Shown piece after piece: positions 19,247-27,323 of a stretch of 64,000 nt of DNA. How positions within the stretch are numbered: the stretch's first letter is position 1; the number at the start of each line of letters is the position of its first letter. The position numbers and the translations under genes were made by a program. The notes below the pieces were generated by a model. It was not told the DNA's origin, did not search any database, and saw only the letters and a list, made by a program, of their open reading frames with translations. Origin of the DNA: Kiritimatiellia bacterium (GTDB taxonomy: Bacteria; Verrucomicrobiota; Kiritimatiellia; RFP12; UBA1067); NCBI GenBank assembly GCA_017406465.1, contig JAFQYM010000013.1, positions 1 to 64,000 of the forward strand. Reading direction: 5' to 3'.

Positions 19247-20353
19247 ATGGCCAAGGCATCATTCAAGGTCGTGGACTTCGGAGTGACGAAGTACGGCGAA
19301 AAGGCGAAGAAGTACATCTTGAACGGCGCGGGTGGCGTCGTTCTTGAAGTGAGCGACTACGGCGGGAAGGTCGTGCGTCTCTTCACGCCCGACAAGAAAG
19401 GCAAGATGAAGGACGTCGTCGTCGGCTTTGACTCGCCCGCGGGCTGGGACAACGGCGACGCGTACTGGGGCTGCATCATCGGCCGCTACGGCAACCGCAT
19501 CGCCAAGGGCCAGTTCAAGATGGATGGCAAGACGATCAAGCTTCCCGCCCTCAACAACGCGCCCGCAGGCATTGGCTGCAACCTCCACGGCGGTGCGCGC
19601 GGCTGGAACGCGTACGTCTGGGGCGCTGAGCCGTTCGTGAAGGGCGACAATGTCGGCGTCGTGTTCACGCACACGTCGCCCGACGGCGACGAGGGCTTCC
19701 CCGGCAAGGTCGAAGTCAAGGTCACCTATACGCTTACGGCGAAGAACGTCTGGCGCGTCGACTACGAGGCGGTGACCGACAAGAAGACGCCGATCAACAT
19801 GACGCAGCACGTCTACTTCAACTTCAAGGGCGAGTCCGGCGGCACGATCGAGGACCACATCCTCAAGATACCCGCCTCGAAGGTGACGCCCACGGACGCG
19901 GGGCAGATCCCGACCGGCAAGCTCGCGAAGGTTGACGGGACACCCTTCGACTTCAGGAAGGGCATGCGGATCGGCGAGCGCATCAACGAGAAGAACGAGC
20001 AGCTCGAGTTCGGACGCGGCTACGACCACAACTGGGTCCTTGACAAGGGCGAGATGATCGCCGGGAAGAAGGCGAAGGGGAAGATGAACTTCGCAGCCGA
20101 GCTCTTCTGCCCGCTGAACGGACGGTTCGTCAAGATCTACACGACCGAGCCGTGCATCCAGATGTACTCCGCCAACTGGTGCGACTACAACCAGACCGCA
20201 AAGGGCGGCGAGCACCTTTCGTTCCGCTGCGGCTGCGCCCTCGAGACCCAGCACGCGCCCGACTCGCCGAACAAGCCCAAGTGGCCGACTACGTTCGTCA
20301 AGCCAGGCGAGAAGTACAAGTCCTCGACCGAATTCCGCTTCGGCGCAAGGTAA
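19247..20353 (+). CDS. galM: Aldose 1-epimerase (galactose mutarotase)
   Basis: 368 residues. It interconverts alpha and beta anomers of hexoses in the cytoplasm. Family landmarks are in order: GRYGNRIAKGQF, the substrate histidine segment MTQHVYFNF, GYDHNWVLD, and the C-terminal LETQHAPDSPN with the general-base glutamate. There is no signal peptide, although the N-terminus is slightly longer than in typical GalM. The start is fixed by AAAGGAG just upstream. Its TAA overlaps the ATG of the following glycosyltransferase (TAATG at 20351-20355), so it leads the glycan operon; supply of a sugar anomer for that pathway is possible but unproven. Confidence 0.92.
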   Translation: MAKASFKVVDFGVTKYGEKAKKYILNGAGGVVLEVSDYGGKVVRLFTPDKKGKMKDVVVGFDSPAGWDNGDAYWGCIIGRYGNRIAKGQFKMDGKTIKLPALNNAPAGIGCNLHGGARGWNAYVWGAEPFVKGDNVGVVFTHTSPDGDEGFPGKVEVKVTYTLTAKNVWRVDYEAVTDKKTPINMTQHVYFNFKGESGGTIEDHILKIPASKVTPTDAGQIPTGKLAKVDGTPFDFRKGMRIGERINEKNEQLEFGRGYDHNWVLDKGEMIAGKKAKGKMNFAAELFCPLNGRFVKIYTTEPCIQMYSANWCDYNQTAKGGEHLSFRCGCALETQHAPDSPNKPKWPTTFVKPGEKYKSSTEFRFGAR

Positions 20354-21492
20354 TGAAAATACTACAGGTCCTTCCGGCGCTTGGACAGGGCGGCGTCGAA
20401 CGCGGCACGCTTGAAATTGCCTCCGCGCTGACTGCGGCCGGCATCCCGAACGCCGTCGCAAGCGCGGGAGGGCGGCTTGTCCACGCGCTGGACGAATGCG
20501 GAACTGAGCACCTTCTCCTTCCCATCGACAGCAAGAACCCGTTCACGCTGCGCAAGTGCGCGAAGAAACTTGCCGAATACTGCGAGAAGGAGGACGTGAC
20601 CCTGATTCATGTCAGGAGCCGTGCTCCTGCATGGGCCGTAAAGTGGGCGTCGGAAATGTGCGGGGTCAAGTGGATTGCGACATACCACGGCGTGTACGGC
20701 ACCTCGCCCCGCATTTTCAAGATACCCTACAACAGGATCATGCTCAAAGGCGAGAGGACGATTGCCGTGTCCGACTACGTCCGTCGCCACATACTCGAGA
20801 ACTACAGTGGCGTGGACCCCGAGAAGATAGTCCGCATCTACCGTGGCGCTGCGACGGACGTGTTCAGTCCGGACGCAGTTCCCAAGGAGGATGCCGAGGC
20901 GAAAAAGACGAAGCAGTATGGGTTCGAGGGGGACCGTCCGGTCATTACGATAGCCGGTCGCCTCACGCGTCTGAAGGGGCAGGAGGTGTTCTTCGAAGCC
21001 CTGTCGATGATGCGCAACCGCCGCTTCGGAGTCCTGGTCCTTGGTTCGGACCAGGGACGCGTCGAGTATTCCGACCATCTGCGCACGATAGCCGGGAAGC
21101 TTTCGGACGAGACGCGGGTCGTGTTCCGCGACCACACCTCGCAGATGCAGGTGGTGTATGCGCTGAGCGACATAGTGGTAAACGCATCGACCCAGCCCGA
21201 ATCGTTCGGGCGCACGATCACCGAGGCGCAGGCGTCTGGCTGCCTTGTCCTGGCGACGGCGCACGGCGGGGCGTGCGAGACGGTGAAGGACGGCGAGACG
21301 GGCTTTCTCGTTCCCCCGGGCGACGCAAAGGCGATGGCCGCGAAGCTCGACGAGATGCTTGAGATGTCAGCCGAGGCCAAGGCCAAGATGTGCGCCGCGG
21401 CGGTGGAGTCCGTGAGGTCGAATTTCTCTACCGCGCGCATGTGCGAGGAGACGCTGGCGCTTTACCGCGAGCTGCACGGGGAGGGGAAATGA
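20353..21492 (+). CDS. GT4-family glycosyltransferase
   Basis: 379 residues. The start overlaps the galM stop and gives a clean N-terminal Rossmann strand (MKILQVLPALGQGGVERGTLEIASAL). The GT-B fold's C-terminal half carries the GT4 donor-binding pattern VITIAGRLTRLKGQEVF and NASTQPESFGRTITEAQASGC, with the paired glutamates that contact the nucleotide sugar. A retaining transferase using an NDP-sugar is expected, acting at the cytoplasmic face on a lipid-linked or lipid A-core acceptor. It is coupled by an ATGA overlap to the next gene. Donor and acceptor cannot be assigned from sequence. Confidence 0.9.
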   Translation: MKILQVLPALGQGGVERGTLEIASALTAAGIPNAVASAGGRLVHALDECGTEHLLLPIDSKNPFTLRKCAKKLAEYCEKEDVTLIHVRSRAPAWAVKWASEMCGVKWIATYHGVYGTSPRIFKIPYNRIMLKGERTIAVSDYVRRHILENYSGVDPEKIVRIYRGAATDVFSPDAVPKEDAEAKKTKQYGFEGDRPVITIAGRLTRLKGQEVFFEALSMMRNRRFGVLVLGSDQGRVEYSDHLRTIAGKLSDETRVVFRDHTSQMQVVYALSDIVVNASTQPESFGRTITEAQASGCLVLATAHGGACETVKDGETGFLVPPGDAKAMAAKLDEMLEMSAEAKAKMCAAAVESVRSNFSTARMCEETLALYRELHGEGK

Positions 21493-22526
21493 AGAAGTCG
21501 CCGCGCATACTGTTCGTCGGCAACTTCCTGATTCGGCACTGGGGCGCGGGCCGCAGCGGCATCGACATGCGCCTCGAGGCCGGAGCGCTTAGGAACGGGT
21601 GGCAGGCGCTGACGTTCTCGGAGCGCGACATAGCCCGCTTCCTCGCGCCGCTTGGGTTCATGCGCGGCATCGGGGCGAAGATGATGAATGCGCGTCTCGT
21701 CAAGACAGTGGCCAACTGGAAGCCCGACTTCGTCTTCATCGCCCATTGCGACTACGTGACGAACGAGGCAATCGAGGAGATGCGCAGGGTCGCGCCTGGC
21801 GTGAGGATAGTCCACATCAACTGCGACCCGCTGGCGAAGGAGCACTGCTGCGACCAGATAAGGCGGCGCGTGAACTCCTGCGACGCGATCTTCGTCACGA
21901 CCGCAGGCGAAAAGCTGAAGGAGTGGACCACCGGCAGGAACATCGTCGGGTTCTATCCGAACCCCAGCGACCCGTCATACGAGACAGAGGACAATTCGCT
22001 CAAGACCGAATTCACGTACGACCTTTTCTTCGCGGGGCGCCCTGCGGACGACGACGAGAGGAAGGACGTGCTGGCGGAGCTGCTCCCGAAGGTCGACAAA
22101 AACGTCAGGCTGGGGTTCTTCGGCATGGGCCGACCGCTTGTCGTGGGCCGTGCGTACGAGGAGGCGCTGGCCGCGTCGAAGATGGGGCTTTCCATCAATC
22201 GCTTCGAGGGCTGGAAGTGGTATGCGTCCGATCGCATTACGCACCTCATGGCAAACGGAATCCTGACCTTCCAGTACGACGGCAATTCGATGCAGGACTT
22301 CTTCACGAAGGACGAGACCGTGTTTTTCCACTCGCCTGACGATCTTGCGGAGAGGATAGCCTGGTACAACACGCACGACGAGACGAGACGCGTAGTCGCG
22401 GCGGCGGGGATGCGAAAGTACCGCCGGCTTTTCGACGCAAAGCGCGTCGTCAAGTATCTCGTCGAGACGACGGCGGGCGAATCGCATTCCGAACCCTACG
22501 AATGGGCGAAGGAGGTCTATTCGTGA
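21489..22526 (+). CDS. CgeB-like glycosyltransferase
   Basis: 345 residues; ATG at 21489 overlaps the upstream TGA (ATGA). The N-terminal half has the CgeB-type pattern (RILFVGNFLIRHWGAGRSGIDMRLEAG..., NWKPDFVFIAHCDYVTNEAIEEMR), and the C-terminal half the Glyco_trans_1_2 features (SKMGLSINRFEGWKWYASDRITHLMANGILTF...). Such proteins are GT-B enzymes common in surface-polysaccharide clusters. It ends in a GTGA overlap with the ligase gene. A role in the same glycan as its neighbours is inferred from this tight arrangement. Confidence 0.82.
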   Translation: MKKSPRILFVGNFLIRHWGAGRSGIDMRLEAGALRNGWQALTFSERDIARFLAPLGFMRGIGAKMMNARLVKTVANWKPDFVFIAHCDYVTNEAIEEMRRVAPGVRIVHINCDPLAKEHCCDQIRRRVNSCDAIFVTTAGEKLKEWTTGRNIVGFYPNPSDPSYETEDNSLKTEFTYDLFFAGRPADDDERKDVLAELLPKVDKNVRLGFFGMGRPLVVGRAYEEALAASKMGLSINRFEGWKWYASDRITHLMANGILTFQYDGNSMQDFFTKDETVFFHSPDDLAERIAWYNTHDETRRVVAAAGMRKYRRLFDAKRVVKYLVETTAGESHSEPYEWAKEVYS

Positions 22527-24136
22527 TCTTCGAGGCGTTCAGGAAGTTTCGCGTAGAGCGGCCAAACGCCCCTGCGTTTCTCGTCTCGTCGGGCGACAGG
22601 TCGGTGCCGATTTCGTGGAAGCAGTTCACTGACGACATCGCGGCCGTCGTGTGGGCGATCGGGAAGTACTGTCCCCGCGCCAAGATCGGGATTCTCGGCG
22701 AGAACTCCTACCAGTGGATTGTCGCCCACGCCGCGTGCCTTCTCTCTGGCTCGTGCGCCGTTCCGCTCGACGTGAACCTTTCGGCGGACGAGATATGCGA
22801 GCGGCTTGCTTTCGTCGATGCGAAGACGCTTGCCCATTCGTCGCTTCACGGCGACAAGGCGCTCGAGGTCGCGCGTCGCATGCCGAACATCCTGCGCGTC
22901 GGCTTCAGCTCGCTTGCCGCCGACAGCTTCATGGAGGGCGGACATACCGACGAGGCGTTCGCCCTTTGGGATGGCCCTGGCCCGCAGAGGGTCGAGGAGG
23001 ATGGAGCCCCGACTGTCGCGACTATGGTCTTTACGAGTGGAACGACGACCGTTCCGCGCGGCGCGGAGCTTACGCTCGCGGCGATAGAGTCGTTTGCGGA
23101 GTCTGGTAGCAAGGTGCTCCCGATGGGTGTAAACGATCGTTCGCTCATGCTTCTTCCGCTACACCACATTTTCGGAATCGCGGCGACGTACCTGATGCTC
23201 GTCAATGGCGTTGCGCTTGGCGTCTGCCCCGACTTCAGGCGCATATACGACGCGGTGAACCGCTTCCGCGTGGACTTTGCGTTTCTTGTTCCCGCGCTTG
23301 CCGACATCCTCGCGGCGAAGTGCGAGCAGCACGGCGTCAGGGGGCTTAAGTGGGTGCTTGTCGGCGGTGCGCCAATCTCGTCGCGCACGGAAGACCGACT
23401 TGCGGCGCTCGGCATCCGCGTGCTGACTGGCTACGGCCTCACCGAGACGGCTGCGCTCTTTTCGCTTGCGCCGTACGGCGAGCCGTCGCGTCGCGGAAGC
23501 GCGGGAAAGGTCTCTCCGCTTCCAAGCGTGGAGACGAAAGTGGCGGAAAACGGCGAGCTCATGGTGCGCGGGCCGAACGTTATGCTGCGCTACCATCGCG
23601 AGCCCGAGGAGACGTCCGCTGTGCTTTCGCCCGATGGCTGGTTTAGGACGGGCGACATCGGGCGCATAGACACCGACGGATACGTCTGGATTACTGGCAG
23701 GGCAAAGCGCACGATTGTCCTCTCGTCCGGCAAGAAGATCGCGCCCGAGGAGCTTGAAGGGCTTCTGCTTTCGTGTCCTGGAATCGTGGAGGCCGTCGTG
23801 ACGGGAGAGTCCGAGAGCCGCACGGTGACGGCCGAGATTTTCGCGGAGATTTCCGAAGCCGAGGTCCGTGGCGCAGTTGCCGCGGTAAACCGGACGCTGC
23901 CCATATACAAGCGCATAAAGCGGGTGGTCGTGCGCGGTGCGCCGTTTCCTCGCACGTCGTCTGGCAAGATTCGGCTTCCCGTCGCGCCGCCGCCCAAGTC
24001 GCGGCAGAAGGGCCGCCATCCGCTACCCGTTCCGCACGGCTGGTGGCTCGCGCTTGCGCTTCTCGCCATTGTCGCGCTTGCGCTTGTCGTCATAGCCGTC
24101 TGCTTCATACTCTTCCTTTCTACTGGAGCCGAATGA
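22523..24136 (+). CDS. AMP-dependent acyl ligase with C-terminal membrane anchor
   Basis: 537 residues with GTG start at 22523, eight bases after GGAGG (22511-22515) and overlapping the upstream TGA. ANL-family motifs are present: TSGTTTVPRG at ~171-180 (variant of TSGTTGxPKG), YGLTETAAL ~304, FRTGDIGRIDTDGYVWITGR ~374-393, and the catalytic-lysine segment TSSGKIRLP ~479. It should activate a carboxylate as acyl-AMP and pass it to CoA or a carrier protein. Unusually, after the ligase domain a basic-proline linker leads to one strong membrane helix (~507-531), so the enzyme is probably tethered to the inner membrane. It is coupled by ATGA to an LpxL-like acyltransferase; supply of acyl groups to that enzyme or to the downstream carrier is inferred. 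Confidence 0.85.
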   Translation: MIFEAFRKFRVERPNAPAFLVSSGDRSVPISWKQFTDDIAAVVWAIGKYCPRAKIGILGENSYQWIVAHAACLLSGSCAVPLDVNLSADEICERLAFVDAKTLAHSSLHGDKALEVARRMPNILRVGFSSLAADSFMEGGHTDEAFALWDGPGPQRVEEDGAPTVATMVFTSGTTTVPRGAELTLAAIESFAESGSKVLPMGVNDRSLMLLPLHHIFGIAATYLMLVNGVALGVCPDFRRIYDAVNRFRVDFAFLVPALADILAAKCEQHGVRGLKWVLVGGAPISSRTEDRLAALGIRVLTGYGLTETAALFSLAPYGEPSRRGSAGKVSPLPSVETKVAENGELMVRGPNVMLRYHREPEETSAVLSPDGWFRTGDIGRIDTDGYVWITGRAKRTIVLSSGKKIAPEELEGLLLSCPGIVEAVVTGESESRTVTAEIFAEISEAEVRGAVAAVNRTLPIYKRIKRVVVRGAPFPRTSSGKIRLPVAPPPKSRQKGRHPLPVPHGWWLALALLAIVALALVVIAVCFILFLSTGAE

Positions 24137-25137
24137 GATTGCGTCGCAGAGAGAAGAGGCTTCTGAGGGCCATGCGCATCCCGTTTGAGTGGGCGGGCGT
24201 CTTTCTCGGCTACCTTGTCCTTTCGAACTTGCCTCGTCGCGCAATGCTCGCCGTGTGCGACTTGGCTGCAGGTATTATGTACTTTTTCGACAGGCGAGGG
24301 CGTTCGCTTGCGCTCGCCAACCTGCGAATCATCTATGGGCGCGACGTCGTTGGTGCAGATAAGATCGTGCGCCGCTCCTACCGCAGCATGGCGAGAACCG
24401 TCGGGCACGCGTTCTGGACTTGCCGCAACGCGAAGGCGCGCGCGGCCGCAGCGGGCGAGATGAGCGAGGAGGGGAAGTCGTTCCTCGCTGCGAACCGACC
24501 TGCCGTCACAGTGTCGGCGCATCTTGGCTGCTGGGAGATACTTTCGCAGCTTGCGTTCCTCGAGGGGCATCGGATGATGTCGGTCGCAAAGGACATCGGT
24601 ACAAGCGGCATGACGCGTTTTCTCATGAAGGCGCGGCGTTCTATCGGGCAGGAGATCGTCCATGCAGACGGCGCGTTCCGTCCGCTGATGCAGGGACTTA
24701 AGGACGGCAAGTCTCTTGGTCTTCTCGTCGACCAAGTCGTGAAGCCGAAGAACGGCGGAATTTGGGTACGTTTCTTTGGGATGCCAGTGCCGGTTTCGGC
24801 CGCGCCTGCGTTCTTCGCGGCGAAGGGCAAGGCGCCTGTGGTCATTGCTTGGAGCCGTCCGCTGAGGGACGGGCGCTGGCGCTGCGAGGTTATCAGTTCC
24901 TATCGACCGGAAGAGGCCCGCGACATCTGGGGATTTACGCAGAAATGCATCCACGACTTGGAGTGCGTCATCCGCCGCCATCCATCGTGCTGGGTGCTCA
25001 ACTACCGCTATTTCAGAAAGACGCCAAATGCACAGGAGCTCGCGCAGCTTGAGAGCCGCGGGAGTGCGGTGACTGCAATGGCAACCGGCAAGAGGAAGAT
25101 TATTAATGGGCAGGCTCACGAAGGGGATATACGATGA
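24133..25137 (+). CDS. LpxL/HtrB-like lysophospholipid or lipid A acyltransferase
   Basis: 334 residues, starting at the ATG in the ATGA overlap at 24133. An N-terminal hydrophobic segment (FEWAGVFLGYLVLSNL) precedes the LpxL/HtrB domain with the catalytic HX4E-type motif in SAHLGCWEI, followed by DGAFRPLMQGLKDGKSLGLLVDQ, which corresponds to the family's conserved glycine-aspartate region, and the segment FFGMPVPVSAAPAFFAAKG. Members transfer an acyl chain from acyl-ACP to lipid A or related lipids at the inner membrane. Its position between two acyl-activating enzymes suggests a dedicated acyl donor rather than bulk ACP; this is inference. The stop overlaps the next ATG. Confidence 0.87.
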   Translation: MRLRRREKRLLRAMRIPFEWAGVFLGYLVLSNLPRRAMLAVCDLAAGIMYFFDRRGRSLALANLRIIYGRDVVGADKIVRRSYRSMARTVGHAFWTCRNAKARAAAAGEMSEEGKSFLAANRPAVTVSAHLGCWEILSQLAFLEGHRMMSVAKDIGTSGMTRFLMKARRSIGQEIVHADGAFRPLMQGLKDGKSLGLLVDQVVKPKNGGIWVRFFGMPVPVSAAPAFFAAKGKAPVVIAWSRPLRDGRWRCEVISSYRPEEARDIWGFTQKCIHDLECVIRRHPSCWVLNYRYFRKTPNAQELAQLESRGSAVTAMATGKRKIINGQAHEGDIR

Positions 25138-27323
25138 TCAAGTTGTTCGTTAAGGTCGCGATGCTTTTCGTGTTTTGGAGGCCGGCGAAATGGCGCAAGA
25201 ACTTCAAGATGAAACTGGAATCGCGTCTGTATTCAGGGGCGATCCGCCGCCGGGCGAAGAAGTGCGGACCGTACCTGAATGTACTCGGCCCAGGCGTCAA
25301 CGTGACGCCGTACACGACGATTGGCGCGGGCGTCGGGTTCGGCAAGGACGTGAAGATCAGGGGCGACGGCCCCGTTTTCATCGGGAAGTTCACCGCGATA
25401 GCGGAGGATACCCTGATCTACACCCAGGTGCACGACTACGACAGCTCGGATATGATTCCGTTCGGCGGCGGTTTCACGTATCCCGAGACGCATATAGACG
25501 ACTATGCGTGGATAGGCATGAGGTCGATCATCCTGCCCGGTGCGCACATAGGCGAAGGTGCGATCGTTCAGGCGGGGAGCGTGGTGATGGGCAAGGTCCC
25601 GCCTTGTGCAATCGTTGCGGGCAACCCGGCGAAGGTAATTGGATGGCGAGACATGGACCACTATAACAAAATCAAGGTGGCCATAGGAGAAAAGCCGGTG
25701 AAGCCCCCTGAGGGGGAGTTTAAAGTTGAAAGTTCAGAGTTGAAAGTTGAAAGCTCGAAGTCGAGGGTCGAAAGTTCGAAGTTGCATGACGATCGACTTA
25801 CCGACATATTCTGCGGCGTGTTCTCCGTAACGCCGGAAGAGGCCGTTGCGATGAAATACAAGGAGCATCCGGCATGGGACTCGGCCGGGCAGATGGCGCT
25901 TGCCTCGGCGCTTGAGCGTGAGTTCGCCCGTGCGCTCTCGCCTGAGGAAATCTACCGCCTCAGGTCTTATGCCGACGCACTGGACATCGTAAAGCCAAAG
26001 GTCGAAAGTCAGAAAGCTCCCGCACCAGGCACCAGGCACCAGGCACCAAGCACCGTCTTCGACCTTGACCGCGACGGAATCGCGGTGATCGACGATGGCA
26101 GGGAGGTGTCCTACCGCGAGCTGTCGAAGCTCTCCGCCGATGCCGCGAAGGGGCTTGAGCCGCAGACGGTGAAGGTCGTAGTTAACGGACAGGACCTCGC
26201 GACCGTCGCGCTGTTCGTCGGGTGCGTCAACAAGGGCGTTGTTCCGCTGATGGTTCCGGCGACCATGGACGCGGCGCTTCTTGAAAGGCTTCGCTCGACC
26301 TACGACGGCAAGCCGACGTCGCAGGAGCTGGCGCTTCTCCTCACGACGAGCGGCTCGACGGGAAGCCCCAAGCTCGTGCGCATCTCCCGCGCGAACCTCA
26401 AGGCGGACAACAAGATGAGCGAGCGGCTTTTCGCGCTCGATTCCGCGACGCGCATGACGATGATACTTCCGATATGCTATGCGTGGGGCCTGTCTGTCGC
26501 GTGCGCCGTCCTTGAGGCAGGCGGAACTCTCGTCATGACGCGGAAGACCGTGATGGACGCGGAGCTCGCGGACGTGATGCTCTCGTCGAGCGCGACGCAC
26601 CTTGCCGGCGTTCCGTACATGTACGAGATGCTAGACCGCTTCCGCTTCTTCGAGAGGAGCTTCCCGTCCCTTAAGGGGCTTCTTGTCTCCGGCGGTGCGC
26701 TCGCACCGGCGCTGAGGCGGAAGTTCGCCGAGGAAGCGAAGGCGCATGGAATATCGTTCTGCGAAGCGTATGGGCAGACCGAGACTACGGGCGCGATGTC
26801 GGCAATCAGGACCGACCTCTTGCCGGAGTGCATCGGCTCGATCGGGAAGGTCGGTGAAGGCGGTCGCTTCTCGCTCAAGGATGGCGGCGAACTCGTGTAC
26901 GAAGGCGATATTGTCGCGATGGGCTATGCGACGTGCGCCGAGGATCTTCTCAAGGGCGACGAGTGGAGGGGCGTGCGCGAGACCGGCGACATTGCGGCGA
27001 TAGACGCGGAGGGATACGTAACCCTCACCGGACGTGCGTCGAGGTTCGTCAAGATATTCGGGAACCGTGTAGCGCTAGACGAGGTGGAGAACATACTGAA
27101 GGACGCGTTCCCCGCTTCGTCGATCGCGGCGACTGGCGCGGACAACGACCTGCACGTGTTCGCCACGGCGGCGTCGGCGGAGGAGATAGAGAGGATGCTT
27201 GTCGCAAAGCTGCATTTCAACGCGACCGTGATGAAGGTTCACGTGCTGGATTCGATTCCGCTCAACGCGAACGGCAAGACTGACTACCAAGGATTGAAGG
27301 AGCTATGGTTGCTGAAGAAATAG
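25134..27323 (+). CDS. Three-domain acyltransferase / carrier / AMP-ligase protein
   Basis: 729 residues, ATG in an ATGA overlap. Residues ~45-175 form a left-handed beta-helix hexapeptide acyltransferase (VTPYTTIGAGVGFGKDVKIRG..., TQVHDYD with candidate catalytic His100, AIVQAGSVVMGKVPPCAIVAGNPAKVIG). Residues ~218-285 are a carrier domain whose phosphopantetheine serine is Ser250 in AWDSAGQMALASALEREF. Residues ~306-729 are an ANL ligase with TSGSTGSPK (405-413), YGQTETTG, RETGDIAAIDAEGYVTLTGR and the C-terminal LNANGKTDY lysine. The order suggests that the ligase loads Ser250 and the beta-helix domain delivers the group to a sugar. Both linkers are encoded by short DNA repeats (25718-25784 and 26001-26054). 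I know no standard gene name for this combination. Confidence 0.85.
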   Translation: MIKLFVKVAMLFVFWRPAKWRKNFKMKLESRLYSGAIRRRAKKCGPYLNVLGPGVNVTPYTTIGAGVGFGKDVKIRGDGPVFIGKFTAIAEDTLIYTQVHDYDSSDMIPFGGGFTYPETHIDDYAWIGMRSIILPGAHIGEGAIVQAGSVVMGKVPPCAIVAGNPAKVIGWRDMDHYNKIKVAIGEKPVKPPEGEFKVESSELKVESSKSRVESSKLHDDRLTDIFCGVFSVTPEEAVAMKYKEHPAWDSAGQMALASALEREFARALSPEEIYRLRSYADALDIVKPKVESQKAPAPGTRHQAPSTVFDLDRDGIAVIDDGREVSYRELSKLSADAAKGLEPQTVKVVVNGQDLATVALFVGCVNKGVVPLMVPATMDAALLERLRSTYDGKPTSQELALLLTTSGSTGSPKLVRISRANLKADNKMSERLFALDSATRMTMILPICYAWGLSVACAVLEAGGTLVMTRKTVMDAELADVMLSSSATHLAGVPYMYEMLDRFRFFERSFPSLKGLLVSGGALAPALRRKFAEEAKAHGISFCEAYGQTETTGAMSAIRTDLLPECIGSIGKVGEGGRFSLKDGGELVYEGDIVAMGYATCAEDLLKGDEWRGVRETGDIAAIDAEGYVTLTGRASRFVKIFGNRVALDEVENILKDAFPASSIAATGADNDLHVFATAASAEEIERMLVAKLHFNATVMKVHVLDSIPLNANGKTDYQGLKELWLLKK
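25718..25784 (+). repeat. GTTGAAAG-type repeat forming linker 1
   Basis: Imperfect tandem GTTGAAAGTT/GTCGAAAGTT units read in frame as EFKVESSELKVESSKSRVES, between the acyltransferase and carrier domains. The 13-mer GTTGAAAGTTGAA matches the intergenic copy at 5172-5184. Confidence 0.7.
26001..26054 (+). repeat. GTCGAAAG stretch plus CACCAGG heptad repeat forming linker 2
   Basis: CACCAGG at 26023-26029, 26030-26036 and 26037-26043, then CACCAAG and CACC to 26054. The 7-nt period shifts frame at every unit, so the encoded linker (APAPGTRHQAPST) is not repetitive. It separates the carrier and ligase domains. Confidence 0.75.
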
